Shown here piece after piece: positions 44,104 to 53,490 of a stretch of DNA of 64,000 nucleotides (its first letter is position 1; each line of letters begins with the position of its first letter). A program made the translations under genes and the position numbers. The notes under the pieces are model-generated. The model did no database searches and was not told the DNA's origin. It was given only the letters and a program-made list of their open reading frames with translations. The DNA is from Hyphomicrobiaceae bacterium. Its GTDB lineage: Bacteria; Pseudomonadota; Alphaproteobacteria; Rhizobiales; Hyphomicrobiaceae. The stretch spans positions 186,001 to 250,000 of the forward strand of contig JAHDXT010000003.1 in assembly GCA_023384095.1 (NCBI GenBank), given 5' to 3'.

Positions 44104-44183
44104 GTGACATCGTGAAATCGTGAGATCGTCGTCCACCACTCACGATTTCACCATCTCACGACCTCACGATCTCACGATGTCAC
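44104..44183. repeat. Long hairpin overlapping the end of the amidase gene
   Basis: The left arm (44104-44129) and right arm (44158-44183) are 26 bases each and complementary at 24 positions, around a 28-base loop. The arms and loop are built from repeats of CTCACGAT / ATCGTGAG. The right arm contains the amidase stop codon (44172-44174) and its last two codons. It sits between two convergent genes and could be a bidirectional terminator, although it is longer than usual and has no T-run. Confidence 0.75.
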
Positions 44184-45626
44184 CTTGCTCACATGCAGCG
44201 GCGGCACCCGCTCGCGCCACGGCATCGCCTGCTCGAGCGCTCCGGCAAGCCCGAGGAGGACGTGCTCGTCAGCCGGAACCGTCGCGAGCTGCACCCCGAT
44301 CGGCAGACCCGAGGAGTGCATGGCGAGCGGCAGCGAGATGGCGGGATTGCCCATGAGGTTGTGCGGGACGGTGAACTGGCAGGGCACCGCCAGCAGCTCG
44401 CCGACGATGTTCTCCATCGTCACTCCGGTTCGCCCCAGATTGTAACGGCCGAAGGGCTCGGCGACGCGTGCCGTGGTCGGCGTCATCCAGACGTCGCAGC
44501 GCGTGAAGATCCGCCCGAGATGGCGGCGGGCCGCATTGAGCGCGCCCATGGCCGTCAGGAACCGCTCGGGCGTGATGCTCTTTGAGTAGTCGTGCACCTG
44601 CTGGATGACGGGCTCGAGCGTATCCGGCCCCACCGTGTGCCCGCTGCGCTTCGCGTAGCCTGCGAGCCGCAGGTCGAAGCCGAAGAACCAGATGTCGGCG
44701 AACCTGCGGACTGCCGCAGCGCCGTCGAAATCCGCCTTCACCTCCTCGACCTCGTGCCCGAGGTCGGCCAGGAGCGCCGCGGTCCTCCCGATGGCGGCGG
44801 CGACCTCCGGGTCCACATCGACGCCCATCATCGGCTCCAGCGACCAGCCGATCCTGAGCCGGGCTGGCGGCCGCCCCGCCAGCACCGCATAGGACTCGGC
44901 CGGGCGTGGAATTCGGAACGGATCGCCGGGCTGCGGCGCCGCGAGGCAGTCGAGCATGGCGGCGGCATCGCGCACGGACTTCGCCTGCACGAAGTTCATG
45001 GCGAGCCCGAAGCCGTTCTCGTCGAGGGACGGCCCGAACGAGACGCGCCCGCGCGACGGCTTGAGGCCGACGCCGCCGCACCAGCTCGCCGGAATGCGGA
45101 TCGACCCGGCAATGTCGGAGCCGTGGGCGATGGGCACCATGCCGGCGATCACCGCCGCCATGCCGCCGCCGGTCGAGCCGCCGGCCGAGTAGCCCTGCCG
45201 CCAGGGGTTCGATGCGTTGCCGTAGAGCGCCCCTTCCGTGGTGCCGGACATGGAGTACTCGGGGGCGGCGGACCGGCCGATGATGTTGAGGCCCGAGGCG
45301 CGGAACAGCTCGGCCAGATGCGTGTCGGCTTCCACCACCATGCCGCGGCAGAGCCGGCTGCCGAGCTCGATCCGGCGTCCCGCCTCGTGGCCGAACACGT
45401 CCTTGATGAGGAACGGCACGCCGCGGAATGGGCCTGTGCCGAGCCCCTTCTCGTCGAGGTCGTCGATGCGATCCGGATAGAGCTCGACCACGGCGTTGAC
45501 TGCCGGATTGGCAAGCTCGACCGCACGACGCGCCAATGCGGCCAGCTCGCGCGGGGAGACGGTCTTGCGGGCGACGAGGTCGGCCAGCCCGAGAGCGTCG
45601 TGGCTGGCGTATTCGGCAACGTTCAT
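44172..45626 (-). CDS. Amidase (amidase signature family)
   Basis: A 484-residue amidase. The Ser-Ser-Lys triad is visible: Lys in PFLIKDV (near residue 75), Ser in YSAGGSTGGGMAAV and the nucleophile Ser in GSDIAGSIRIPASWCGG. The length is normal for the family. It hydrolyses an aliphatic or aryl amide to acid and ammonia in the cytoplasm. The N-terminus (VAEYASHDALGLADLVA) resembles GatA-like and 6-aminohexanoate-type amidases, but no gatB/gatC is adjacent, so it is not the tRNA amidotransferase. Its last codons lie within the long hairpin. Confidence 0.92.
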   Translation of the reverse strand: MNVAEYASHDALGLADLVARKTVSPRELAALARRAVELANPAVNAVVELYPDRIDDLDEKGLGTGPFRGVPFLIKDVFGHEAGRRIELGSRLCRGMVVEADTHLAELFRASGLNIIGRSAAPEYSMSGTTEGALYGNASNPWRQGYSAGGSTGGGMAAVIAGMVPIAHGSDIAGSIRIPASWCGGVGLKPSRGRVSFGPSLDENGFGLAMNFVQAKSVRDAAAMLDCLAAPQPGDPFRIPRPAESYAVLAGRPPARLRIGWSLEPMMGVDVDPEVAAAIGRTAALLADLGHEVEEVKADFDGAAAVRRFADIWFFGFDLRLAGYAKRSGHTVGPDTLEPVIQQVHDYSKSITPERFLTAMGALNAARRHLGRIFTRCDVWMTPTTARVAEPFGRYNLGRTGVTMENIVGELLAVPCQFTVPHNLMGNPAISLPLAMHSSGLPIGVQLATVPADEHVLLGLAGALEQAMPWRERVPPLHVSKVTS

Positions 45627-45721
45627 GGAAGTGCCTCCGACGCGATCCAGTCGGGATGCCTACGACCCAAGTCGATCACGCCGCAACGGTCCCCGCAAGC
45701 CAAACGCGCCCGAGTTGAGGA

Positions 45722-46228
45722 TCAATGAACGCCGAGGCTGTGCAGCCGCTCCTTCGCGGCCTGCGAGCCCGGGTCGAGCGACAGCGCCTTCTGGAAGTCC
45801 TCGATGCTCTTCTCCCGATGCCCGAGCTTCTGATGCGTCAGCCCGCGATTGTAGTAGGCGAGCGCCAGCTCCGGCCCGCGCTCGATGGCGGCATCGTAGT
45901 CCGCCAGCGCGCGCACATACTGCTTGCGGTCGTAGTAGGCGTTGCCGCGATTGTAGTACGGGAAAGGACTGTCGGGAGCGAGGCGGACCGCTTCGGTGAA
46001 GTCGGCGAGCGCGCGCTCGATATCGCCCCGCGATGCATGCGCGATGCCGCGATTCGCGTAAGCCACCGCAAGGTTCTGCCCCAGTGCCTTCCCGCTGCGG
46101 ATGTACTCCGTGCAGCCGCTGATCTGCCGCGCCGCATCCTCGACCTGATTGCACGACGCGACGGGGTCGGCGGCGGCGCCCGCGGTCGAGCCGACGACCA
46201 GCAGCAACAGAACGAGGAGCAGTTTCAC
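45722..46228 (-). CDS. Exported TPR-repeat protein
   Basis: A 168-residue protein starting at GTG 46228 (MKLLLVLLLLVVGSTAGAAA), preceded by a GGGAGG ribosome-binding site; the frame also opens at TTG 46264. A signal peptide of about 20 residues is followed by roughly three tetratricopeptide repeats (LAVAYANRGIAHASRGDIER, PFPYYNRGNAYYDRKQYVRA, LALAYYNRGLTHQKLGHREK). It is likely a periplasmic protein-protein interaction module. It is flanked by the amidase (same strand) and by the divergent FAH-family gene. Confidence 0.88.
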   Translation of the reverse strand: MKLLLVLLLLVVGSTAGAAADPVASCNQVEDAARQISGCTEYIRSGKALGQNLAVAYANRGIAHASRGDIERALADFTEAVRLAPDSPFPYYNRGNAYYDRKQYVRALADYDAAIERGPELALAYYNRGLTHQKLGHREKSIEDFQKALSLDPGSQAAKERLHSLGVH

Positions 46229-46360
46229 GAGCAGCCTCCCGCACCAGTCAGCGCCGGCCTGCAAGGCGATCGCGTCATGCCACCCGCCTCTTTACGCTCG
46301 GGCTCGATCGGCCTACCGATAGAGCCTACCACACCAGGAGCGGTCCAGGAGCGAAACGTC

Positions 46361-47209
46361 ATGAAGCTTGTCCGATTTGGCGCGCCGGGCGCCGAGAAGC
46401 CGGGCCTTGTCGACGCGGGCGGCGTCATCCGCGATGTTTCGGCTCACGTGAAGGACTTCGACGGAGCGAGCCTCGGCTCTGCGAGCCTCGACAAGCTGCG
46501 CCGTCTCGACCTGAGCTCGCTGCCTGCAGCGCCTGCAGGGGCGCGGCTCGGTCCTCCTGTCGCCAGGCCCGGCAACTTCGTGGCCGTCGGCCTCAACTAC
46601 GAGGACCACGCCAGGGAGACGGGGGCGCCGATCCCGGCCGAGCCGATCCTGTTCAACAAGCTCTCCAACTGCATCGTCGGCCCCAACGACGACGTCATGG
46701 TCCCGAAGGGAGCGCAGAAGCTCGACTGGGAGGTCGAGATCGCTTTCGTCATCGGCACACGCGCCCGCTACGTGGAGGAGAAGGACGCGCTCGGGCACGT
46801 CGCCGGGTATGCTATCTGCAACGACGTCTCAGAGCGTTACTTCCAGATCGAGCGCGGCGGCCAGTGGATGAAGGGCAAGTGCTTCGAGACGTCCGGCCCG
46901 CTCGGGCCGTGGCTCGTCACGGCGGACGAGATCGAGGACGTGCAAGACCTCGGCATGTGGCTCGACGTGAACGGCAAGCGCATGCAGACCGGCAGCACGC
47001 GCACGATGATCTTCACGATCAGGCACCTGGTGCACTACATCTCGCAGTTCATGGTGCTCGACCCCGGCGACGTCGTGACCACGGGCACGCCGCCCGGCGT
47101 CGGCCTCGGCATGAAGCCGCCCGTGTTCCTGAAGGCCGGCGACGTCATGAAGCTGCACATCCAGGGCCTCGGCGAGCAGACGCAGAAGGTCGTGCCGTTC
47201 CGCGAATAG
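46361..47209 (+). CDS. Fumarylacetoacetate hydrolase family protein
   Basis: A 282-residue FAH-family enzyme. The N-terminal KLVRFGAPGAEKPGLVD domain is followed by the catalytic core: GLNYEDHARETG, LFNKLSNCIVGPNDDV, DWEVEIAFVIG (metal-binding Glu), and TTGTPPGVGLGMKPP. This pattern matches members annotated as ureidoglycolate lyase or 2,4-diketo-3-deoxy-L-fuconate hydrolase; true substrates vary. It cleaves or decarboxylates a 2-oxo or diketo acid in a Mg2+-dependent way. The start at 46361 follows an AGGAGCGAA ribosome-binding site; the frame upstream runs antisense to the TPR gene. Confidence 0.91.
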   Translation: MKLVRFGAPGAEKPGLVDAGGVIRDVSAHVKDFDGASLGSASLDKLRRLDLSSLPAAPAGARLGPPVARPGNFVAVGLNYEDHARETGAPIPAEPILFNKLSNCIVGPNDDVMVPKGAQKLDWEVEIAFVIGTRARYVEEKDALGHVAGYAICNDVSERYFQIERGGQWMKGKCFETSGPLGPWLVTADEIEDVQDLGMWLDVNGKRMQTGSTRTMIFTIRHLVHYISQFMVLDPGDVVTTGTPPGVGLGMKPPVFLKAGDVMKLHIQGLGEQTQKVVPFRE

Positions 47210-47601
47210 CGCTGATCGCGGTCAGCAGCTCCCCGGCCGTCCCGAATCCGCCGCAGCAGTGGAAGCGCTGCGGCGCTATCCGGGAATTTTCGAGGAAGGC
47301 CGCCAGCCGCGTCCCTGTGTCCATGGGAACGTTCTGCCCCGCGCCGCGCACGAGGTGCCGGGTGAAGCTCTGGAACCTTTCCGGTTGAGATACCGTAGCG
47401 ACGATCACTTCTCCCCTCCCCGGGATGGGTCGGGGGTGGGGGTGCGCAAACGCGACGTTGCATCCGTGGCCCACCCCACCCGCGCATCGCGCCTGCGGCC
47501 CGGTGCGCCGCCCTCCCCGTCAAGGGGAGGGCATCATACCAGCCCGATGGCCCCTCATCCTGGCTCTCCCGCCGGAAGAGGGAATGGGCGTGCACCACAA
47601 C
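47210..47601. other. Gene-free interval containing a family B repeat
   Basis: No credible gene is present between the FAH-family stop and the stop of the large membrane protein, which are convergent. The middle is filled by the family B palindromic repeat (47407-47542). Nothing recognisable is seen in 47210-47406 apart from ordinary GC-rich sequence. Confidence 0.6.
47407..47542. repeat. GC-rich palindromic intergenic repeat, family B copy 2
   Basis: It shares both ends with 5007-5140 (TCTCCCCTCCCC on the left; GCCGCCCTCCCCGTCAAGG and the following GGAG/CATC on the right), together with the GGGGGTGGGGG and CCACCCCACCCGCGC blocks. The centre is less similar. It separates two convergent genes. 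Confidence 0.75.
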
Positions 47602-50600
47602 CTAATTCGGGCGCGCGTTGGTGGGTCCTCCTGCCGCCTCGTGATCCTCGAAGCGCTCGAGCAGCTCGCGCGCGCGGTTCCAGAGTCCCTCGCTCGTCAG
47701 GTCCGATTCCTGCAGCTTGCGAAGCTGAACGAGCAGCATCTGCTCGCCCGGCTTCTCGAGGCTGCTCGCCCCCGCCGCACTCTCGAGCGCACCGATCAAC
47801 TCGTCGAGAAGGCCAGCCTCGGGGCTGAGCAGCAGGGCCGGCAGCAGCTCGCCGAGGCCCTTGTACACGTCGTCGACGAGCGAAGCGGCAGCCGGCTGGT
47901 TCCGATAGCGGCTCGCCAGCTCGTCCCGGGCGCTTTCCAGGTTGCGAACCCAGCCGCGCTCCTGAACGAGCAGGGATTCGCGCAAGCTGCGATTCCTGTT
48001 GGCCATGCGGCGCAAGGCCTCTCCGGCCGCAACGGCCGCCTTGGCGACCTTCTGATCGCTGAAGCGCTCGAGTGCGTTTCCTGGCAAGCCGAGCGCATCC
48101 AGGAAATCACCCAGGACCTCGTTCTGGAGCTCGTCCTCCGATTGCGGCCGCTGCTCGCGACCGTTACCGCCCGCCTGGTTGGTGAGCTGCGGGCGACGAG
48201 CGGCTTGCGAGGCAATCAGGCGCTGCTCGGCCGTCAATGCGCCCCCGTGCTCGACGGACGGCGAAATCCGCGGCGGCATCGCCGCGGAGACCAGCATGCG
48301 GCCGCGAATGCGCGCCAGGATGCGATAGAAGTCGCCGTGGACGAAGTAATGCGCCCCCCCGCCGTCTGCGCGCTGCACACGGTCGAAGGTCGCGCCGGCA
48401 TTGAGCGCGCTGCGGACGACGCGTTCGTGGTCCGCCGGCACCGCCTCCATCCGCACCTCGGCCATGAAGCCTTTCTCCTCCCGGATCGGGTTGAGGTGGC
48501 TCAGGACGATCTCGGCATTGGCGCCGATCTCGGGCAGCAGGGCGACGGAGATGACCCGCTCCATGTCGGCCATTGCGACGTACTGCTTGTTGGCCTCGAA
48601 CTCCCGCTTGGCGACGATCGACAGGTATTCGAACAGCTCGGCGCGAACTTCGTAGCGGGGGTGACCGGGATATGGCTGCCGGACCGCGCCGATCGTGGCG
48701 CCGGCGTTCATCACCCGGCGCAGGTCGGCGGCATGAGGATCGTCATCGAGAATGATGACCTCGGCCATGAACCCGTCGTCGGGCGTGATTGGACGCATGG
48801 CGCCGAGCACGAAGCTCGCCGTCTCGAGTTTGTGCGGCAGCAGTGCGGTATCGATGATGGCCTCGAGCTGCTGGGCGCTGCGCGCCTTCAGCGTCGGCAC
48901 GTCAGACAGCGGCGAGCGGACGGCATTGGCGCCGAACAGGCCGGCCATGAAGATCAGCGAATCGAGGCCTATGGCGATGGCGAGCGCCAGATAGGCGAGC
49001 CTGTTGCCGTCGTGAAACGCGTTCCAGGTCGCGACGAAACGGTGCGCCTTGTCGTCTCGGTTGAGCTCCGCGAAGTTGATCTGTTTGCGCAGGTCCTCCG
49101 TGTCCTTGCTCGGCAGGCCGCTGTCGCTCAGGCACTTGCGGCCAAACCCGAACAGCTCGTCGGCGGTCCTGAACTGATTGAGCCTGTCGCCGCCCTTGCA
49201 TTCCGCCTCGAACGTCCGCAAACCCCGGTTGAGGCCGAACACGACTGCGGCCGCATCGTTCGCCTGCTTTGGATCGCAATCGACACTGCGAGCCCGGGCC
49301 TGGGTCGCCGGCGTGCTCTCCATGGCGTCGACGAGCTGTGAGCAGAGGTGCTGGAGCTGGGCGAGGCGCTCGACCGTCGGATCCTGCCGGAACTCGGCGC
49401 GTGCCCGCTCGAACGCAGGCGCCATCCGGGCGGGGTCGATCCGCGGGCCTTCGTCGACGACCACCGTGTCGCGCGCGAGGCGGATGCGCTGCTCGGCCGT
49501 CTCCGCCTCGCCTTCCAGCTTGGCCAGGTCGCCGTCGATGCCGGCAAGCTCGCGCTCGATCTGCCCGATCCGGCTCTCGACCGCGACGAGGCGCTTCTGA
49601 GCGTCCTTGGTCCGCTCCTCCTTGATCTTGTGCTCGTCGCGCAGCCGGGCCAGCTCGGACACGCGCTGGCGATAGACGGGCCCCTGGCCCGCCTTGCCGG
49701 TGCCTTCGACGCCGCGGTCCTCGGCCATCGCCTCGACGCGCTTTTCGTCGATCTCCCGCACCTTGGCGTCGAGCTCGCTCTTGTGCTGGGCGAACTCCGC
49801 CGCCAGCCCGGGCCGCTCACCCCGGATGCGTGCGAGTTCCTCGGTCAGCGACGTCTTCTTGGCTTGCAGCGCGACGCGGCTGCCCTGGGCGGTCGTGATC
49901 CGCTCCTGCTGCTGGGCGATGCCGCGGCGGCGGTCCTCCATCTGCTGAAGGAAGTAGCGCTCGATCTCGCTCGATGACTCCTGGGCGTGCCGCGCCAGGT
50001 TGCCGAGCTGCTCGTCATAGGCCTTCCAGCCCTCGCTCTCGAACAGCCTTTCGGCCTCGCTCAGCCGTCGCGACGAGATCGTGGTGCCGATGTCGGCCAT
50101 GATGCCGGCAACCTGGTTCTGCGCGCGCAGCTCCGTCGCGCGCCGGCGCTCCTCCTGAGTGAAGATCGAGCTGAAGAACGAATCGAACGAGAAGAACACC
50201 GAGCTTCCCATGCAGGTCAGGAACATGACCCACAGCACGGCGTTGCGCGCTATGACCCGCGTTCCCATCACGTACGGCACCGCGATGTCGCCGCCGCGGC
50301 TGAAGCTGAAGGCGAACGCCCCGACCGCCAGCAGCGCGATCGCGAAGTAGAGCGCAACCGAGGAGAACTTGTTCCAGTCGAATGCCAGGTCGGCGGTCCT
50401 GGTCCAGCTCACCGCGCCGAAGGCGTGCAGGACCCAGTAGAAGACGACGCCGACGATCCCTACACCCAGGATCATGCCGATGGCGCTGTCCGCCGGCTTC
50501 CAGCGCACCTTGCCGCCCGCCCGCTGGCTCATGCCGGTAGCGAAGCTCTCTCCGATCAGCCAGGCGACGATCAGCATCACCGCCTGGATGCCGAAGGTGA

Positions 50601-50889
50601 TCAGGAAGGAGATCATCGGCTCGGAGGTGAAGTTGCGCATGCCGTCCCAGGTGCGCCAGCCGGAGGCCAGGGACAGGACGATGGCCGCCGCGCCGAGCAG
50701 GGCGAGCTGCCAGTTCGCGAACACCGTTTCCTCGATCGCCTTCCACAGCCGCACGAGGAAGCCGTTCGCGCGCAGCGCGTAGAGGACGACCGCCAGAATG
50801 GCGGCGAAGATAATGAAATTCCGGTAGGTATCCCAGCTCACGGCGCCCACGATCGCGAGGATACCGTCCGCGCCCGCTTTGAAATCCAT
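47602..50889 (-). CDS. Large membrane coiled-coil protein with internal domain duplication, unrecognised
   Basis: A 1095-residue protein that I cannot place in a family. Residues 1-245 hold about six membrane helices (near 24-40, 62-78, 92-113, 136-157, 178-195, 217-238). Residues about 295-475 are a charged, heptad-like coiled coil rich in Glu, Arg and Gln. A further membrane helix is near 630-654. Two soluble tandem copies of an approximately 90-residue domain follow (about 675-763 and 776-865), sharing ALLP, GFMAEV and NAGAT. A Gln/Arg-rich linker and helical tail end the protein. It stands alone, with its promoter side in the gap 50890-51187. Confidence 0.85.
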   Translation of the reverse strand: MDFKAGADGILAIVGAVSWDTYRNFIIFAAILAVVLYALRANGFLVRLWKAIEETVFANWQLALLGAAAIVLSLASGWRTWDGMRNFTSEPMISFLITFGIQAVMLIVAWLIGESFATGMSQRAGGKVRWKPADSAIGMILGVGIVGVVFYWVLHAFGAVSWTRTADLAFDWNKFSSVALYFAIALLAVGAFAFSFSRGGDIAVPYVMGTRVIARNAVLWVMFLTCMGSSVFFSFDSFFSSIFTQEERRRATELRAQNQVAGIMADIGTTISSRRLSEAERLFESEGWKAYDEQLGNLARHAQESSSEIERYFLQQMEDRRRGIAQQQERITTAQGSRVALQAKKTSLTEELARIRGERPGLAAEFAQHKSELDAKVREIDEKRVEAMAEDRGVEGTGKAGQGPVYRQRVSELARLRDEHKIKEERTKDAQKRLVAVESRIGQIERELAGIDGDLAKLEGEAETAEQRIRLARDTVVVDEGPRIDPARMAPAFERARAEFRQDPTVERLAQLQHLCSQLVDAMESTPATQARARSVDCDPKQANDAAAVVFGLNRGLRTFEAECKGGDRLNQFRTADELFGFGRKCLSDSGLPSKDTEDLRKQINFAELNRDDKAHRFVATWNAFHDGNRLAYLALAIAIGLDSLIFMAGLFGANAVRSPLSDVPTLKARSAQQLEAIIDTALLPHKLETASFVLGAMRPITPDDGFMAEVIILDDDPHAADLRRVMNAGATIGAVRQPYPGHPRYEVRAELFEYLSIVAKREFEANKQYVAMADMERVISVALLPEIGANAEIVLSHLNPIREEKGFMAEVRMEAVPADHERVVRSALNAGATFDRVQRADGGGAHYFVHGDFYRILARIRGRMLVSAAMPPRISPSVEHGGALTAEQRLIASQAARRPQLTNQAGGNGREQRPQSEDELQNEVLGDFLDALGLPGNALERFSDQKVAKAAVAAGEALRRMANRNRSLRESLLVQERGWVRNLESARDELASRYRNQPAAASLVDDVYKGLGELLPALLLSPEAGLLDELIGALESAAGASSLEKPGEQMLLVQLRKLQESDLTSEGLWNRARELLERFEDHEAAGGPTNARPN

Positions 50890-51187
50890 GACCGAGCTCC
50901 CCGCAGCACCGCCGATTGCCGTTGGTCCGGCACACCGAAACGCTGTCGACCGCCGAACACGGCATCCACCTCACACCACCCCACAGCATGCATACGTGAG
51001 CCGGGCTGTTTCGCGGCGGGATTCGGGCAACCGTGGGGTGATGCTCAGTGAAGGGCCGGTTCAGGAAACATAGTGGTGAGGGAGCCTGCGAAATGCAATG
51101 GCCGACTCTTGCCGGTCCCCAGCCGGACGGGGCGGGTCGCGGCCGGCGGGCGCGAACGGCTGCGCGAGGCCGAAGGCCCAGGGATTC

Positions 51188-51913
51188 TCAAGCCATGTAC
51201 TGGCCGCCGTTGGCGTCGAGGCACGCGCCGGTGATGAAGCCGGCCTCGTCGGCGGCTAGGAAGGCGACGCAGCGGGCGACGTCCTCCGTGGTGCCCAGCC
51301 GGCCGACGGGGATGAACGGCAGGATCTTGGTCTCGAGCACCTCTTTCGGCATCGCCGCGACCATCTCGGTGCCGATGTAGCCGGGGGCGATGACGTTGCA
51401 GGTGATGCCCTTGGCAGCGCCCTCCTGCGCCACCGCCTTGGTGAAGCCCAGCAGCCCGGCCTTGGCGGCCGAGTAGTTCGCCTGGCCGATCTGGCCCTTG
51501 CGCCCGTTGATCGACGAGATCGAGACGATGCGGCCGAAGTTGCGCGCACGCATGCCTTCGACGACCAGCCGGGTCATGTTGAACACGGAATCGAGATTGG
51601 TCCTGATGACGGCGTCCCAGCTCTCCTTCGACATCCGATGCAGCATGCCGTCGCGCGTGATGCCGGCGTTGTTCACCAGCACTTCGACGGGACCGACCTC
51701 CTTGACGATCTGCGCCACGCCCTTCTCGCAGGCGCCATAATCCCCGACATCGAACTTGAACACCGGGATGCCGTGCTCGCTCTGGAACTGGCGGGCGGCG
51801 GCATCGTTGCCGCCGTAGTTGGCGGCAACGCGGTATCCCTTGTTCTTGAGCGCGACCGAGATCGCGGCGCCGATGCCGCGCGTGCCCCCCGTGACGACCG
51901 CCACTCGTGCCAT
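51188..51913 (-). CDS. phbB: Acetoacetyl-CoA reductase
   Basis: A 241-residue short-chain dehydrogenase. The cofactor motif TGGTRGIG is at residues 8-15, NNAG at 81-84, Ser near 134, and Y147/K151 in NYSAAKAG. The GITRDGMLHRM segment and the C-terminal GFITGACLDANGGQYM are characteristic of NADPH acetoacetyl-CoA reductases (PhaB/PhbB). It makes (R)-3-hydroxybutyryl-CoA for polyhydroxybutyrate. The ATG at 51913 has a GGGAGGG ribosome-binding site; a TTG two codons upstream is less likely. It follows phbA on the same strand. Confidence 0.95.
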   Translation of the reverse strand: MARVAVVTGGTRGIGAAISVALKNKGYRVAANYGGNDAAARQFQSEHGIPVFKFDVGDYGACEKGVAQIVKEVGPVEVLVNNAGITRDGMLHRMSKESWDAVIRTNLDSVFNMTRLVVEGMRARNFGRIVSISSINGRKGQIGQANYSAAKAGLLGFTKAVAQEGAAKGITCNVIAPGYIGTEMVAAMPKEVLETKILPFIPVGRLGTTEDVARCVAFLAADEAGFITGACLDANGGQYMA

Positions 51914-52055
51914 GCTCAACCCTCCCAGACGCGAAACAGCCCGAGCCTTCTTTATCGTTGATAACGGTTAAAGGCCCGACAAGACGCAGGCCGTGGAAGC
52001 GAGCTTCCGCGAGCCTCGTAGAGTTGTCACCATAACGACGATCGGGGTGCAGGGA

Positions 52056-53243
52056 TCAATCGCGCTCGACGCACAAGGAGACACCCATGCCGCCGCCGAT
52101 GCACAGCGTCGCCAGGCCCTTCTTGGCGTCGCGCCGCCGCATCTCGAACAGCAGCGTGTTGAGCACGCGCGCGCCCGAGGCGCCGATCGGATGACCGATG
52201 GCGATGGCGCCGCCGTTGACGTTCACCTTCTCCGTGTCCCAGCCGAGCCCCTTGTTGACGGCGCAGGCCTGGGCGGCGAAGGCCTCGTTGGCCTCGATGA
52301 GCTCGAGGTCGTCGACCGTCCAGCCCGCCTTCTCCAGCGCCTTCCTGGAGGCCGGGATCGGACCCGTGCCCATGATCGACGGGTCGACGCCCGCGTGCGC
52401 CCAGGAGACGATGCGCGCCAGCGGGGTGATGCCCCGCTTCCTGGCCTCGGCGAGCGTCATCAGGACGACTGCGGCGGCGCCATCGTTGATACCCGAGGCA
52501 TTGCCCGCCGTCACGGTGCCGTCCTTGTCGAAGGCGGGGCGCAGCTTGGCCATGCCGTCGTAGGTGGCGCCCTCCCGGATGTACTCGTCCTCGCCGACGA
52601 CCGTTTCGCCCTTGCGCGTCTTGATGGTCACCGGCGCGATCTCGTCCTTGAACTTGCCGGCCTTCTTGGCGGCCTCCGCCTTGTTCTGCGAGGCGACGGC
52701 GAACCGGTCCTGCTCCTCGCGCGTGATCTGCCATTGCCGGGCCACGTTCTCGGCCGTGTTGCCCATGTGATAGCCGTTGAAGGCATCCCACAGGCCGTCC
52801 TTGATCATGGTGTCGATGAGCTTCAGGTCGCCCATCTTGGTGCCTTCGCGCAGGTGCGCGCAGTGGGGCGCCTGGCTCATGCTCTCCTGCCCGCCCGCCA
52901 CCACTATCGAGGACGAGCCGAGCTGGATCTGCTGGGCGCCGAGCGCCACAGCCCGCAAGCCCGATCCGCAGAGCTGGTTCATTCCCCAGGCCGGGCTGTC
53001 GACCGGAATGCCCGCCGCGATCGAGGCCTGGCGTGCCGGGTTCTGGCCCTCGCCCGCCGTGAGAATCTGGCCCACAATGACCTCGTCGACGTCGCCGGGC
53101 TCGATGCCGGCCCGCTCGATAGCCGCCCTGATGGCGACCTTCCCGAGCTCGTGCGCAGGCAGGCTCGACAGCGAGCCGTTGAACGAACCCACGGGCGTGC
53201 GAGCGGCGCTCGCGATGACAATTGTCGAGTTGTCTGCGCTCAT
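52056..53243 (-). CDS. phbA: Acetyl-CoA acetyltransferase (beta-ketothiolase)
   Basis: A 395-residue biosynthetic thiolase. The acyl-carrying Cys is C92 ([11 protein letters not shown]). The catalytic base is H351 ([14 protein letters not shown]) and the second Cys C381 (TLCIGGGMG). It condenses two acetyl-CoA to acetoacetyl-CoA, the first step of polyhydroxybutyrate synthesis. An AGGAGAG ribosome-binding site fixes the ATG at 53243; the frame upstream is non-conserved. It is co-oriented with phbB 142 bases downstream and diverges from phaR. Two direct repeats of GGAACAGAACG lie 34-59 bases upstream of the start. Confidence 0.96.
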   Translation of the reverse strand: MSADNSTIVIASAARTPVGSFNGSLSSLPAHELGKVAIRAAIERAGIEPGDVDEVIVGQILTAGEGQNPARQASIAAGIPVDSPAWGMNQLCGSGLRAVALGAQQIQLGSSSIVVAGGQESMSQAPHCAHLREGTKMGDLKLIDTMIKDGLWDAFNGYHMGNTAENVARQWQITREEQDRFAVASQNKAEAAKKAGKFKDEIAPVTIKTRKGETVVGEDEYIREGATYDGMAKLRPAFDKDGTVTAGNASGINDGAAAVVLMTLAEARKRGITPLARIVSWAHAGVDPSIMGTGPIPASRKALEKAGWTVDDLELIEANEAFAAQACAVNKGLGWDTEKVNVNGGAIAIGHPIGASGARVLNTLLFEMRRRDAKKGLATLCIGGGMGVSLCVERD

Positions 53244-53276
53244 TCTGGCTCTCCTGGGATGACCCGGAATCGATAT

Positions 53277-53302
53277 GGAACAGAACGATCTGGAACAGAA
53301 CG
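53277..53302. promoter_or_regulatory. Tandem direct repeat upstream of phbA
   Basis: GGAACAGAACG occurs at 53277-53287 and again at 53292-53302, a 15-base period. A degenerate third copy (GAAACAGAAT) is at 53324-53333. The repeats sit between the divergent phbA and phaR genes, where a regulator site is expected. Binding by PhaR or another regulator is inference; the described CTGC-N3-4-GCAG PhaR motif is not evident here. Confidence 0.4.
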
Positions 53303-53490
53303 TGGATTGCCGTCGCTGCGATTGAAACAGAATCCGGCTGCCCGCCACGATAGCAGGGCGCGTCTGTGGCCCGCAATGCAACCGTGGGCGCAGTGCGGTG
53401 CGGCCCGCGAGGGGCTTTCGGAATAGGAGTTGCCACAATCCCGCACTGTGCTAGCTTGTGAAATAGAGTCAATGTCAAGATCTGAACGCC

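Noticed and set aside
44104-44183. CRISPR-like reading of the CTCACGAT repeats
   Set aside because: The units are 8 bases with no spacers and form one hairpin; there is no array or cas gene.
44172-45626. Amidase as GatA of the tRNA amidotransferase
   Set aside because: No gatB or gatC next to it and the sequence is closer to catabolic amidases.
44592-45728. 378-residue plus-strand open frame
   Set aside because: It is antisense to the amidase, which has the full Ser-Ser-Lys triad.
47425-49341. 638-residue plus-strand open frame
   Set aside because: It is antisense to the large membrane protein and starts inside a family B repeat; no recognisable domain.
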